Shown in pieces: positions 36,416 through 50,055 of a stretch of 64,000 nt of DNA. The stretch's first letter is position 1. Each line of letters starts with the position of its first letter. The stretch lies in assembly GCF_033958435.1 (NCBI RefSeq), contig NC_134138.1, positions 81,268,298 to 81,332,297 of the forward strand, written 5' to 3'. A model generated the notes under the pieces. The model made no database searches. It was not told the DNA's origin and saw only the letters and a program-made list of their open reading frames with translations. The DNA is from Carettochelys insculpta. Taxonomy: Eukaryota; Chordata; Testudines; Carettochelyidae. The translations under genes and the position numbers were made by a program.

Positions 36416-38099
36416 TTCAGAACAATAAAAGGGAAAATCAAATTTGTGTGGAATGCATGAAACAGCCATAAAGTGAGAGGCATTGAAGAGTTAGGGGTGG
36501 CTGCACATTATACAGGAAGCCTGACTTGTGTATTTGCACAAACAGTATCTCCTAGCTTGATACCAATATCATTAATTTCCAGCACTGCCCTGATGATATC
36601 AAGTGGAGCACAGGTTGCTGAAAGGCCAGACTGAGAATCAGAGCATGGAGTGAACAGGGCTTTAACCAAAACTCGTTAAATTAATATGTTTACAGGAAAT
36701 TAGGTTGCAGTTCCAAATATGGAATTCTTCTACATGGGGGGGTGGGTGGTGAGTCTAACATAAACCAAAACTTAAAATGGCAGGCCATGTCAAGAGGGCT
36801 GAAAGCAAGTTGACTTTACTACCTGCCACTTAGAGGTAACTATCTGAACTCAGTGGAAGGAAGAAGAAAGAGGTGTAAGGATGGAATCATGGAAACTAAC
36901 AGGCTCAGCATCACAGTCACTGGCAGCAGCTCCATCTATTTGAAAATATCTGTATTATGCTTCAAAGCGGACAAGGGAAAATATCTTTTACACAGAAGAA
37001 AATAAAAGGGAAGAACAAAATTGTGACACCCCAAGGTGTTAAATTCATAGTCATGGAAGAAATTAGCTCCCTAGTTGTCTATTTTAATTAAGCCCCATAT
37101 TATACTAATCAGCATGGTTTAAATTCCAGGCTTTCAATGGCCAATGGTTTATTCTGATCCAGGGATATCAGCAGCATTTGCTTTTTCAGCAGTCATGGAA
37201 CAATTTCTCAACATGCTGAGCAAAGTCTGTCAAAGATGGCAGCAGCCTGCCAGCTATACAGGCTTGTATTGCTCAGTAATGCTTAATTGCATAATTTTTT
37301 TTATTACAGGATGTTATGTTCCACTGCTGCTGCCTATGTAGCCCAAAGGGAATGTGTGTATGAGCCTGATATTTCATCTCAGGGTGCTCTTCCGTATAAA
37401 GAAATTGTTTTTAATACATGCAACAAAAATAAATATTAAAAATAAACACAATACGGAGATATCTAAGTACCAAACAAACTAAACGAAACCAATATATGGG
37501 TGCCCCCAGTCCATTCCAGTGTTGGAGAACGTGCTGTACATTAGGCTGTAGTGATTGAGCATTTGCTCTCCCAGTTTTGAAGATCTCAGCACTCTTCTAG
37601 AGACTACAAGCTACGGCTAACATACCAGCTACAACTCCACTTTGACAAGGCAGAAGTGACCTGCATACAGCAGTGGGCACCATTTAGTGGACTGGGTAGA
37701 ACACTGTCTTAGCTCTCTGTTGAGAGTGTTTACCTGCCTTTCACAAACCTGTCTTGAGTCCTGTTGGATCGACTGCTGCTCCTAGACTCTTCCATAGCAG
37801 CAATGATCTACAATAGCTTCCACGCTCTGCAGCTGGCCAAGAGATTGCTGATCTCACAATACCACCTCCATTCTTGACTTTGCTACTGAGCTTTACTAAT
37901 TTTAAAGTCACCCATAAGTTGCAATGAGTGAAGAATTTACTTGGCCTCCTCCTAGCTGGTACGGACTGCTGTGAGTACACAAGATTTTGCTCAAACTTCT
38001 GCATTGGCATTCTGTTTGCTTCCAGGTGAAGTTCGATTCAATTAGATTACAAGCCTGGAATAATCTCAAACTCTCTTACTGTAGAGTGCATCTTTACCT

Positions 38100-39150
38100 T
38101 GAGATACTTGATTGAGAAAGGGCTAATCTAGCAGATTACACCAAAGCTTTTGATGGTGTTCATTGTCACTATGGAAGAGTTCACAACATGAACTTCCTAG
38201 AAAGAGTGTCACTGATCAAGATACAGTAGAACCCCAATTTACGTTGCATTCTTGCACAATCCCATGTAAGTCAAATTTCGTGTTACTTGGGGGAGCCAGG
38301 AAATTGACATGGCTCCCAGATCCCTGCTGCTCACAGGAAAATGGAAAGTGACGGGCACTGCTGTGCTGGTCAGTTTCCCCACTCCCCTGAGTGGCGGGCA
38401 GCCCTGAGCCAGGCGCCAGCTCCCCACCACCCTGTCGCATTAAACCAAGATATGCGCAACTTGAGTGTGCATATCTCTGGGTTATACTGTGCTGTAGAAG
38501 GCTCAACATTCTTTGCAAAGACAGAAAGTGGAGTGACTGCTTTATTTGACATCACTGGAGTATAACAGGGTTACATTTTATCACCCCTTCTCTTCCACAT
38601 CGTGATAAATTACACGATGCAAAGAGCAACATCGCATAAGATACAGGGGTTAAGTGGAGTAGACGAAAACTTCAAGAGCTTGACTTTGCAGATGAAATGG
38701 TTAAGATGATGACATGAAAAAGACGAAAATCATTATTAAATTGGAGACTTGCAAAGCGGTATTAAGAAATAGCCAAAAAACCTGCAAGTCATCATTGTTG
38801 AAATAGTCAGAAATGAAGGTGCATATGTGACTGACAGTGAGGCAGACTGCATAGTTAAGGGGTTTGTGCATCATGGAAGCAGAGTCAGTGCTGATGGACA
38901 ACTCCATAAGGAGATGAAACCAAGATGCTGGGAAGGCAAGTGGAGCTTTTACGAGACTGGCAAATAATTTGGAACATAAGGAAATTAGTGTAAGAACCAA
39001 CATACATTCTGACACCAACACTATTATATGCTTGTGAGAGCTGAGAAGCCCACAACAGGCAACTTCACCCACTGCATCAGAGATGCTTGTGGAGAGCAGC
39101 TGAATCTCCTGGCTGCATAAAGAAACTAATGTTGATGTAGTACACACGTG
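38100..39150 (+). mobile_element. LINE RT fragment, decayed
   Basis: It reads DYTKAFDGVH near 38130, TGV-QGYILSPLLFHIVI near 38560 (RT motif QGxxLSPLLF), GSRVSADGQLHKEMK near 38880 and TPTLLYACES near 39020. Stops and frameshifts abound. The Tigger-like element at 38224-38489 interrupts it. Confidence 0.75.
38224..38489. mobile_element. Tigger/mariner-like non-autonomous element
   Basis: The left end CAGTAGAACCCCAATTTACG follows a TA. The right end, inverted, reads CAGTATAACCCAGAGATATG and is followed by TG. It lies inside a LINE RT fragment whose reading continues on both sides. Confidence 0.68.
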
Positions 39151-40124
39151 GATGACTCATACCTCTCCATAGCTATGAGGCGCAATCTAAAGGGGAGGAC
39201 ATACGACTGCCCCACTTCTCCTCTGCCTTGTGCCCACCCTAGTTCTGTGCTCAGCCCTGGGCCACTGTGTGAGTGCAGAGGAGGGGCTTCCCATTCTATG
39301 TTACTGTCTCCTGCGGCACCTCCCCCAGGACATCTGGTCACTTTCCTTGGGAGCCATGAAAGTGTGATTACCAAGAGAGTTATCTTCACAACAGGAATGA
39401 ATCACAGGGCTTTAGGTTTCCCCCATGACAATTCTCTGTCCCCCTCAGTTTGGGGATTTGTGATATACTGCTTCTTACATTTGGACACTGGCAAGTTGAG
39501 AGGTATGTAAATAAATATCTTGCTAAATTTGGGAGTCTTGTTATTAAATTTACAATGTTGATACAGCACAGGAAACCTGGAGGAAGGCATCAACAGCTGA
39601 CATTTTTCAATTTTTATTGTTTGTCTTTACCAGCTTGTAGGCAAAATTTCTTGAATTTGTTAGATGAGGCTGGACTGGATCTGATTTTATCATGGCTGAA
39701 AAGGAACCACAATGACTTACTTTTTTTCTTGCTCATCACCCACCTCGCTGACTTCAATTAAGCTGGCCTTAGGCTCAAGTGCTGGGAGAGCTTAAAAACT
39801 TGTGCAAGAGTTCTCCTACAGTTTTACAGCATGAATTTCAAAGTCTGTATATGTAATTCTGGAAACATATCTGAGAAATACTGTTGATGTTATTTTTTTC
39901 CCCATGTCAAAATTAGCTGTCACCTAAACTTACCTATTTGATATAGAAGTTCATTTGAACTATGGCATTTGGCACTAGAAAAGTAACAAATCCAATTGCA
40001 TTTTGTTTGCATTCCTGCATCCTTTATAACAAATCCAATTACATTTCCTTTTCATTTTTGCCTCCTTTATACCTTTCTGCTTTTAGGCAACAGTTTACTG
40101 GGAGAAAAATAGGGATCTCTGTGA

Positions 40125-40345
40125 AGCTGTGTCTACACTACAAGATAAATTCAAATTTAATTCAGTTAGCTCGATTTTGCCATGCAACTGTCTTCACTGT
40201 AAAGACCATTAGCTCAATTTTGGGTGCACTAATCTCGAGATTACAAAACTGCAGTTATCTGATGGCTATAGCATATTCAGAAGCTCAATTAAATTCAAGT
40301 GTGGAAGTGCCACATCGTAAAAGCGAATTTATTGGCCTCCAGAGG
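40125..40345. mobile_element. one-ended fragment related to the 2.6-kb Myb/SANT element
   Basis: It starts AGCTGTGTCTACACTACAAG and AATTCAAATTTAATTCAG, like the left end of the 24586-27185 element. Similarity fades after the TATTGGCCTCCAGAGGTGACC stretch, and no right terminal repeat was found. Remnants may continue to about 40930. Confidence 0.55.
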
Positions 40346-43318
40346 TGACCCACATATAACCCATAATGCCGCTCTCACTGCTACGCTCTGGCCACTGCTC
40401 TCCAATAACAGGAAGAGCCTGAATTTCCAAGTGGGAGCAGCGAGCCTCTAGTTGTGGGCTCATGTTAGTATGACAGCCTGAGAAATGGCTTCTTTCTTTC
40501 TATGTTCTTGGTGGGGTGTGTGCATCTACCCATTCAAACAGCCCCTGCAGGGAGCGTGCAACTCTATCTGTACACTTGCTATTTTTTTCTGCACTGCCTG
40601 GTGCCAGCCCCTGCTCCACCACACCACGTCAACAAGGTTGTGCTGGGGATCATGCTTGCATAACACACCACGAAACTTCTTCCCAGTGGTTTACATTTGT
40701 GTGCGAACCCCCTTCACTTCTCCACAGGTTCCACACAGTCTGGGTCTTTCCCGCACTCAGGCACATCACGTGGGGAGCCCCCAGCCCAACCCAATAAAAG
40801 GATGTGCCTGCCGTTCGGTGCTGACCATGCTGCCAGTCCCACGTTTAGGGCTCCAAGGGCGGCAAAAATAGTCTGGGCTTTGCTGCTGCTGTGGGGAAGT
40901 CTCCCTCAGCAGTTAAGATACTGGCAGCTTTTATGTTGGCAAAGAGAATTCACAATGATGAGCATGTGGACGTGTGTTTGCATAAGCAAACCTGCAACAA
41001 CAGAGTACCAGACTAAGCAATATATTGGAAGTATGAAATGCTACTATATTCTAAAACGTGCCTTTACATAAAAACTATGGCATTAATAAAACCTCTGTTC
41101 TGCCTTTCCCAGCATGGCCCTGTCTGGTACCCAGACAAGCACTCAGACATTCCAAACCAGCAGCTGACAGCTGATCCTGAACTTTCTTAAATTAGTTCTT
41201 TGAAGAGAGCCTTTTAAATAGATACACTCACACTTTGTCCAATAACAAGCCTACTTTGGTGTGAAAAAGGAACTGGTTCAGGGCATGGCAGAAGAGCACA
41301 ACTGAAAGAAGAACAGAGATGGCTTGAGTGGCAAGGGTTGCTAAAAGCTGGGACTATAGCAGAGTTGTCTTTCAGCTTTTCTTTTTATATCCACTCTTAA
41401 ATGAACAGCTCAAATGTAGCTGAACTATTTTTCCCCATTTCACTTTCATCTCTTGAATTCGCTACTGCTCAGCACATGTACAACCAGCAGTTTCCGTGGT
41501 TGAAAAAGAAGAATTGCTAATGTTAGCAAGTTGACTGTAGTATTAACCTCTTCAGACCCATCACTTGGTATAGTCTTGTAATGCCCAGATAGTTGACGGT
41601 CATTGCCCAGCGCTTACAAATGTTTCAGAGAAATTAACTAACTCATGGCACACTCTAGTAGTATACAAGTTCAGGAAAGAGAGAAGAAAACTACATTGAC
41701 AATGGAAAAGATGTTTGGTTCTGCCATTCCAGAGCAACAATAATTATTTCTGGAGAGCTTGAGAAGGAAGTAGTTTCACACATAACTTCATTCTGAGGGA
41801 AAATTTTTGATTCAATTCCTGTGTCTAAACAAAATTACTACCCTCTTCCTTTTCACTTGGAAAACATTATAAGATATATAAAGGTGAACCTGTCCTCTGT
41901 TGTATACAAAGAAATACAACTGAATCAAGACAGTAAATGAAGATTCTTGAACTTTTTTTAGGGCTACTAGTGGTTTCCGCGGACTTCAGGCCTGTGACAG
42001 GGGTCAGGCCTATCAAACTTGGGAGATGTGAAGTATTTTGGTTTAGACATATATAATGCTGTTAATCCTTGAAAAGTGATACTGGGAGCTCACACAAACG
42101 CCTGCCTGATTTCTACATCAGTGCTTATTTCACATGACCTTTGAGTATTCTGCTGTGGGATCTGGTCATCCTAGCAAGGGGCTCATATTTTAAAACTGCA
42201 TTAGCATCCTGGTGTAGGTAGGTGAACAAACACCTCCTGACTCAGAGTTCAGGTCCTACCCACATCCTCTACAACAAAAGTCAAAGACAAGTAAAATTTA
42301 GCACACCCTATGGACTGTGCTCCTTTGTTACAGTTCTGTTACTGTATCTAGCATCTCAGTCATGATATGCCCGAAGTGTACCATAAGAAAACAGTAGGCA
42401 TAATTGTATCCTCCACCCTAAGATAACACTTCTTTCTGAAGGCAGTCTTTAGAAGTGCACTTAGTACTCACAAACAGCGCTCGATTGATAGCCCTTCAGA
42501 CCAGAGTTTTTGGATCTTAGGTACACTTACACGACATAGCTAATTACAGTGCAGATAGTCTACATAACATCTGATATTGGTGCCTTGACCTTTATCCAGA
42601 AGGATCATTTCTTCTTTCACCCACTTTGGGCACAGTATTTCAGTTTCCATTTTCATTCATTCCCTTCCCTTCCTTCTGAGGCAGCCAACAAGAGAGCCCG
42701 TCATGGTATCTGTCACCATATACAATCTGGAAATTTCATCCATGAGAAGCAGAACTGAGACAACTTGCTTACCGCAAGTTGCTTACTTACCGCAGGCTAC
42801 TGAAGAGCAATCCAAGGGTACCAATTTTTAGTCGGACTTTGCTCACATTAATGACAGAGCTGTCACACTCTATAATCTATTATAAAAGGAAATGCTATTT
42901 ATGTGTATACAAAAATACTACATATTTCATATATATATATAATTGGGGTTCTGTGTTTTATTACTAGTGCCTTCAGTCATGTAGTCTTCCATATGATGAG
43001 GCTATTACACGTTGTACCTTTGAAATTCAGGACTCTCTTGTCCAGTAACATTGGTGGTCCTGTCTTTTCCTTCAGTAGACACATTCCCTTTCTAAACCTT
43101 TCCCTTCAATAGAAACATTTCCACAATTAATACTTTGAAGACAATTAACAATATGGAATTTATTCTACATTTCTTTACTAGCCAGACATTTTTATTGGTG
43201 TTCTTGAAGTGTCTATTAAAATAAAGCTCTATTTTCCTTTCAACAAGAGGTAAAAACCCCGTCTCCTCCAATGGCAAGACTAATGATGGTACTTGCAGTT
43301 AAGAACTAACATACTCAC

Positions 43319-43399
43319 AGTTGCATTTCTTCTGTACAAATCTAAGCTTGCATGCTGTTCGGTACGTGGATAAACGGATGCGATCCAGATCTTGAGCTC
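43319..43399 (-). CDS. DTNA: DTNA coding exon (residues 23-49)
   Basis: This 81-nt exon has acceptor tgctag and donor T|gtgagt. It encodes the end of Arg23, then [20 protein letters not shown] and VQKKCN, then the first base of Leu50. This is the start of the EF-hand-like domain that dystrobrevins share with dystrophin. The phase (1 in, 1 out) fits both neighbours exactly. It is followed by a 30-kb intron that carries most of the mobile elements in the window. Confidence 0.93.
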
Positions 43400-46300
43400 C
43401 TAGCAGAAGAGAATTATACGTATGCTGTGACATTTCCATGGGGTGCAGCCCACAAAGTCTTTAAGTATGTTGAGCCACACGTGTGCCTCTTTCCTTGTTT
43501 ACAATTGACACAGAGAGGAAAGGACACAGAGCCCCATGCTCTCGAGCATTTTTAAGGTTGCCTATGTGGGGGTGGGAGTGCCCTGGTGCACCCTGGGAGT
43601 ACCCATATTAATAAAAAAAGCCAAGAGTTAGTGAGCCCAAAGACAAACTGACCAACCTCTTTTATCAGAGAAAATCCCTCTCTAATTTTAATCTTTAAAA
43701 GGCAAAACTTACAGGAACCATCTTCACCTGTCACACCAGCTCAGAACAAGGTCTCGTCAGAAGACCAAATTAGAAACAATACAAGAGCTGAACTTAGAGA
43801 CTGGTGGATAATCAATGTTAGGACAAAAAATCCAATGCAAAAGAGTGGGCCACACTCACCACTGAAGAGGAATCATTTTTGCAGTGGGAGCCTCAAGGAG
43901 TCACTTCAGACCCAGATTGACCCTGTATGCTCTAAATATACAAAGCTGGCAATGTACCCAAAGTAGCTGCCAGCCACAGGAGAACAGTTGCAGCACTCTT
44001 CCTGCTCATGTCTTTTCTCTTTTGCTCTGGCTGGGAGGGGATGTAGTGTAGGAGACAGCTAGGATGAGTCTACTCTTCCTGAGAGCTCCTCTGTACCACC
44101 CAAATAGCCAGAGAGGAGTCAGAATGAAAGCAAGAATCTGGTACAGTATCTTTAGAGTCGAGTCTCTGCTCATTACTTATAATATTTTTTAAAATTCAAA
44201 GGCAGATGAGAAGATTTTTCTTATTTAGCACATTCTCTCTCCCAGGCTGACATGTCATACAAGATCTAGGCAAAGAGAATTGTTACTATAGAGATAGTTA
44301 TGAGACGAAGAATTCAGAATTCCCAGTTGTGGCACACAGATTTATATCATGTGGCACATTCACTTTTACTAATACGAGTCAATGACCTTTTCAGACTTCT
44401 GTGTTTTGAATGTGGCAGCACCTATGTAAAAGAGGAGAGTTGCCCCCCTCAATTTGAGCAAGTTCATCTAGAGAATAGATACAAAACAAGAGTTACACAC
44501 AATGGTACTGCTTGAAGCACTGTCCAAACTCATGTTCAGTCCTAATTCAAATCCTGTAAAATTAGACTGTAAATGGAGTGTAGTGAAGTACAGCTGGCTT
44601 GCTTTTCACTGGTTTCACAAATCCCTTCTTTGAGCTACATATTAACACTATTAGATCTGCCATTGTACTTTATAATTGTACATATGCTTGGGTTCACAAA
44701 ATTTGAGGGAATAATCTGGCATTGGTCAGACCCAAACATTTCAAACTTGCCCTGATCTCCATGGAAAAGAAGAACTAGATTATTTTTTGCCCGAGCTCTT
44801 GCCCCACTGCAGACCAGATTCTCCTGTACAATGCTCCCATTGCTCTCTACTAGTCCTTCTAACTGTTGGCTGTCCAACTCTAGCTATTCCTGACAAAATG
44901 TGCTATGAACCACTTAGCAACGGGTCCTGAAAGGTCGTGGGTTTTCTCATGACATGCTTTACTCTTCACAGACCCAGTATGTCTCTTCTCCATTAATATT
45001 TTGATGATAACAATGAGGAAAGCTGAAATATCTGAGGCAGGGCACTGCAACTTATCTGAGTCATTTCTCTTTTACTAGTACTGATTCAGAAAACCAGTTC
45101 TTTTTGTTACCACTGCATATATGATAAAACAAATTGTTATATATTGTTCAGCTTTCCTCACCTGATAAGAATTGGGCTAATTGGTAGAAAACTGAATTGA
45201 TTGTCAAGGTCTCATGCCTGTGTTATTAGATGGCACCTGAATCTTATTAAATATACTGTGAGATCATCTTATGCTTCATTACTGTGTTGCCATAACAACA
45301 TAAACCAAGTAATAATGGTGCCTTCATGTAGTTACACTCAAGCATGGCTTTGAAGTCTCTCTCCAAGGTCTTATTACTGTATATGACTTAATTATCTATC
45401 AGTCTCTGAGGTAGCAAGTTTTATACCTATTTTACAGACCGATAAATTACAGAGGAAAAGTTATGCTACTTGTCCAAAGTTCACAATGAATTGGTGAGAA
45501 AGCCAGAAAAGGCCCTCGGTAATCATGTCTCAAACATATTTTCTACACAATGGGCAAGATTCTCTACAAGCCGCTGTCTACAGAAGTTACTGTCGGAAGA
45601 GCTGTTCTGACAAAAGTTATGTCAACAAATCCCATCTACACATAAAAGCGAATCAATCTTCTGATCTCCTCTGTCAACAAAAGGACCCCCTGGAGCATCT
45701 ACACAGCTTTTTTGTTGACAGTTTCTGTCAAAAAAACCCACTTTTTGCATGTATATGCTCCATGAGTTTTGTCTACAAAACCTCAGTTTTGTCTACAAAA
45801 CCCTCTAGTGTAGACGCAGCCAAACAGTCCAGAAGCAGGGCATGATAAAGTGTCTTTAAAGCTACCCTTGTACTTTCCCAAAGGCTACTGGGTCTACTTC
45901 AGGGTTTTTAACGTAAGTTAGACTGCAGTGGAAGCCATGTTATGAGACCTTCTCTAAGTTATACTCAGGTCTATGGTGCAGCCTAGTGCATCCCTCCTTC
46001 CAGCAGCTCCATCACATTCCTTATGCTAGGGTTTGAGATGTGCTCCTCAACAGGCAACTTTGCAGGTGGTTCCAGAGTGCCTGTCTTCGGGAAATACTTT
46101 CCTGGGTTTAAAGGGCTCCTTTATGCCACTACAGACCTTTTACAAGATATAAAGGGTCTGGTGCAGAAATGAAGCTCTCCAACATGTATTTTTGTAGGCA
46201 ATAAACAGAGCTGAGCAAACTTTAGGCAATGCATCTTGCCATTTGTGCTGTTTGCAGAATGATTTTTTTAATGAGTTGGGTGAAAACATTCTTTGAACAA

Positions 46301-47254
46301 AGTGGGCAATGCAGGACATTTACTACTCTTGATGCGGCCCCAAACACATCTAGTGTTCTCAGTTCAAAATTTGGCAATGAACTGAAAATTGTGCTTTCAA
46401 AAACTTTTGTTTAAACAATACCTTACTTACGTGGAAGCTAATGAAAAACAAATGAAGATGCTGGGAGGGGCAAATCAAACTTCAGGTGCTAAGTTGCCTA
46501 AATGATTGTGAATAGTTTCTCTTACTATTTGATCAGCTGCTTTATCGTTGTTTGTTCCTTCGGGGAATTCTCATCATATTTCACATGGCTGGCACTTTGA
46601 AAAGATAATAAAGCAATAAATTGGAAGTGTTGTCTCATGTTTCCATATTTTCGAACAGTACTTTGCGTCTACTGGACAATGTGTCAGCCCCAAATGGATA
46701 CATGTTCTCCATATGTTTTCCATATTTTATGCTGTAACCATCAGCTTACTCCTAAGTATGTAAACACGTCAGCTAAAACTCTATTATTCCATTTATTCTG
46801 ACACTCGTGTGCCTTTTGAGTTTTGAGAAACAATAAAAAATTTTACCTCAAAATTTCCAACAGAATACTTGACATGACACTAATTCATAGAACATTGTAA
46901 TTGGCAGCTTCAGAGCTGTCCCCTCCATAGAAAAACAATTAAGATAAGCATTTTAGGAGTTGTGTGTAAACACTAAATACAGAGGGGCCTCAGAGTCCAT
47001 CTACCATATAAAAATGAGTATCGAAAAAAAGATCAGCACAGGAAAACCTCCCTGTATAGGAGAGGACTTAAGAATCTTTTAAAGTAACCTAAAGAAGAGC
47101 TCTGTTTAAGCTCTATAGCTTGTCTCTTTCAGCAAAGGAAGTTGATACAGTAACAGATATTACAGTTATATTAAGTATGGTTTATTGCTGTTACGATGTG
47201 TCTGGCTGATCTTTTGCAATGGAACAGTTATTTCACTAAAAGCACAGTACTTAC
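43400..47254 (-). other. DTNA intron (3,855 bp)
   Basis: This is the intron between the start-codon exon and the second coding exon. The only recognisable element is the palindromic DNA element at 45570-45821. I see nothing else in it. Confidence 0.6.
45570..45821. mobile_element. palindromic DNA element of the GTTGACA family, deleted copy
   Basis: The body has ACTGTCGGAAGAGCTGTTCT, CACATAAAAGCGAATCAATC and the ending CTCTAGTGTAGACGCAGCC, matching the elements at 5570-5992 and 48602-49044. The left end is degraded. Flanking triplets are caa and aaa. Confidence 0.72.
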
Positions 47255-47322
47255 GCATTTCCGCAAACAGCTGCCTTCTTTCTGCCATAGTATTTCCTCT
47301 TTTCCCACAATCTTCAATCATT
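47255..47322 (-). CDS. DTNA: DTNA exon with start codon (residues 1-22 plus first base of codon 23)
   Basis: The exon follows a pyrimidine-rich acceptor ending in tctag and ends at a consensus donor, C|gtaagt. The ATG lies at 47321-47319, one base into the exon, so nearly all of the 5'-UTR must come from upstream exons. The peptide starts MIEDCGKRGNTM and ends AERRQLFAEM. The second Met (codon 12) is an alternative start, but the family uses the first. Residue 5 is Cys where I recall Ser in mammals; I treat this as lineage variation. The exon leaves phase 1, and its final C joins GA of the next exon to make Arg23. Confidence 0.92.
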
Positions 47323-48601
47323 CTAGAAGACAAAGTCAACAGGAAATATTTAACACCCATAGGCTGAACATCAGCCTTTGTCAGCCCTATGGGGATAATA
47401 TTTTGGGGAAACATGGCCTAGACTTTGCTTTCTACTTAGTATTCCCTAGACAATGGGATCTTACTGGCAGATTAAATAAAGGGAGAAGAAATCTGAAGGT
47501 GTAATATCTCTGTCTCTACCAACTGGGGTTGGATTCAAGCCAGTGCACATAAAATGAAAGGCTACGTACTCTCATTAAACATCAACGGGGCTCTCCATTA
47601 CTGTGAATATTTCTAGCTGAATTTTTTTTAGTATACATGCGTACTTGTAATAAGTCACTACAGATCTAAGGGCCTGCTGATTAAAAACCTATTAAAAGAT
47701 TGCATTTTTCAGTTATCTATTGAGTTCAGCAAGTAGGTCACAGTGAATATTTATTAGCTGAATTTAGCCTTTTTATGTTATTTATAAATTGCCCACAAGC
47801 TACTTACATTTTTAAAAAAATTGTTACTCAAAGTTAGTCATTGTATATTCATTGCAATCAATTATTTGTCCATTCATAAGCAATTTTTATAAATATCTGA
47901 GTCAACATTTGACCTGGATTTGTTAGTATTGATTTGATACTGGGTTCACATAGTTCTGTACGGATTTTCTAATTTAATTATCTCACTATTTGAGAGTAGA
48001 GACACTCATTTCATATTCAAAAATAGTTTTCTGTAAACATTCTCTCGCACTCACATAATATGCACTGTTTCTACCATGCTGGGCAACTCATTTTCAGCTA
48101 TAGGGTGTTTTTACTCTACTTGCAAAAAGCTTCAGGTATATACCTAGATCTAGTTATCACTGTCTGCTTATGACATCCCAAAGGCAATGTTTGGTTACGT
48201 ACTCCCTTTCAATCTAATGTGTGGCCCTATGCATGGAAGGGCTTTCTCTAGTGAAGGAAAATTAGTATTTGCCAAACCATATGCACCATTTTTCCCATCA
48301 GCATATTGCTAAAATCTTTTTTTCCTTGTTGAAAAATCCTTTAGTTTAGCAACTATTTTCTTCTTCATGCACCCGCACCATCCTGTCACTTTGCCCACAT
48401 TTGCTTGTTTTTCTGTACAGGCATTTCTTTGGCATGCCTCTGAGCAGTCAACATACATTAATAAATCCATCCTCCTTGGAGCTGAAGAAATATGATAAAC
48501 ACCATCGCATAAGTTAAGGGAACAGAGGCACATCACAGGGATTATAGGACTTGCCTGGGTTCACAAAAAAGTTCTATGGCAGAACCAGAAAAAGAATCCA
48601 G

Positions 48602-49044
48602 GGCTATGTCTACACAAGAAGCCTCTGTTGACAAAAGTCACTGTCGGAAGGGATTTCCTGGCAAAACTTCTGTCGACAGATTGCGTCTACACATAAAAGT
48701 AGATTGAAAGAGCAATGCACTCCGCCGACAGAGAGCAGTCAGACTGCCTGGCCCTCCCTCGACAGAATGGCTGAGTGGAATCTCTGCAAACAGGGCTGCT
48801 TGGTTAACCTGAAGGCCTGTCTGTTGACAAAAGGGTCCTGGAGCATCTACGCGGCTGTTTTGTTAGGAGACCACCATCAACAGAGGCACTATACTTGAAC
48901 AGGAAGAGGTATAATGCTGCCGGTGGATGTGCCGGGTTTCACTGACAAACTGTGGACAAAGTGCATTTTGTCTGTAGATGCTCTGCAGTTTTTCTTGACA
49001 AAAGCCCAGTTTTGCCGGGGAAGGCCTCGCGTGTAGACATAGCC
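48602..49044. mobile_element. palindromic DNA element of the GTTGACA family, target duplication CAG
   Basis: The ends are GGCTATGTCTACACAAGAAG and GTGTAGACATAGCC, and the flanking triplet cag is identical on both sides. The body repeats TGTTGACAAAAG and TCGACAGA motifs. This 443-bp copy is the best preserved of its family here. Confidence 0.85.
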
Positions 49045-49346
49045 CAGGTCCCCTGAGCCCCATCTAGTGCAGTACCTTAACCACACCACCAGCTTTTCAT
49101 TAAATGTTGTATTGTTATAGCTGGTCTTCAACATCTATAAAAATAGGCTCATTGTTATTAATTTTCCTAAAATACAATAATCCACGTAGCCCTCAGCCAG
49201 ATGAAGGCCTCACTGTGCTAGACATTTTATGGACGCGTTGTAAAGACAACCTTTGTCCCAGTCTTAAAAGACAAGGTACAACAGGTGGGTGGGACAGGAT
49301 GTGAGGAAGTAAGGTAACAATGGCACAGGGAAGTTAGTGCCTAGAC

Positions 49347-50055
49347 TAGGGGCAGGTAAGTTCTGGTCTGGGGGCCAGATCTGGCCTGCCAAGCCTTTTA
49401 ATTTGGTCCGCAACTGGCCCTGGGGCTGCAGAGGGGGAGAGCTTTGGGTGCTGTCCTGCACACCTCACAAAATTTCTCAGCTCCTCCTGGACACATGAAA
49501 CCAGGCAAAGGGCACTAGGAGATTTTGCTGTGGGTGGGGGCAGTGCAGCACATTTTTTCAGCTTATTGGCCGGTTTCATGCACTGCCCCCACCCTGGCAC
49601 AGGGTGTCATGTGGAACAGCCCCCTGGCCGGAGATGGCTCCTGACACTGCAGCCCTACTCCCTCCCAGACCCTGCATCCCCTCCTACACCACCACCCAAG
49701 GCCAGAATCCTCCCCTGTACCCATCCCCCCTCCCATGCACTGCAATCCAACCCCTTGCTCCAAATCACCACCCAAATCTCCTGCACCCTCCCCCCACACC
49801 CCCAGGTCATAACTCCCTCTCCGACCCCTAACTCTCTTCTACTTCCCCCCTGCAGCTCACAACCGCCTCCTTCACCCAATCTCCCTCTCAGACTCCATGC
49901 CCTATCCTGCGCCCCAGTTCTCTACCCCGAAGCCCCTTGTGCACCCACCCTCCAGGCCAGACCCCAAACCCCTCCACAGAAAAGTGCAGCCCTGGACCAC
50001 TTACCAAATTCTTGGCGTGTCCCGCCCCCCAAAAAAAAATTATTGCCCACCGCTG
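49347..50055. mobile_element. GC-rich hAT-type element, 709 bp
   Basis: The ends are TAGGGGCAGGTAA and TTGCCCACCGCTG. The flanking octamers GCCTAGAC and GCCTAGGC match at 7 of 8. The C-rich interior opens long overlapping frames on both strands, which I do not believe are genes. Its right end is included in the palindrome at 50037-50322. Confidence 0.75.

Larger units (their letters stand above)
12873..43318 (-). other. DTNA intron (30,446 bp)
   Basis: This is the largest intron in view and the most densely invaded; its elements are listed separately. Stretches where I recognised nothing beyond single-copy-like sequence are 12873-13570, 14000-14370, 16600-17695, 17900-19020, 19620-20165, 21040-21230, 27745-29570, 29760-30600, 32260-32930, 33560-33905, 36420-38100, 39150-40120 and 40935-43318. 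Confidence 0.55.

Noticed and set aside
38701..39147. 148-codon minus-strand frame
   Set aside because: It is antisense to the LINE RT fragment at 38100-39150.
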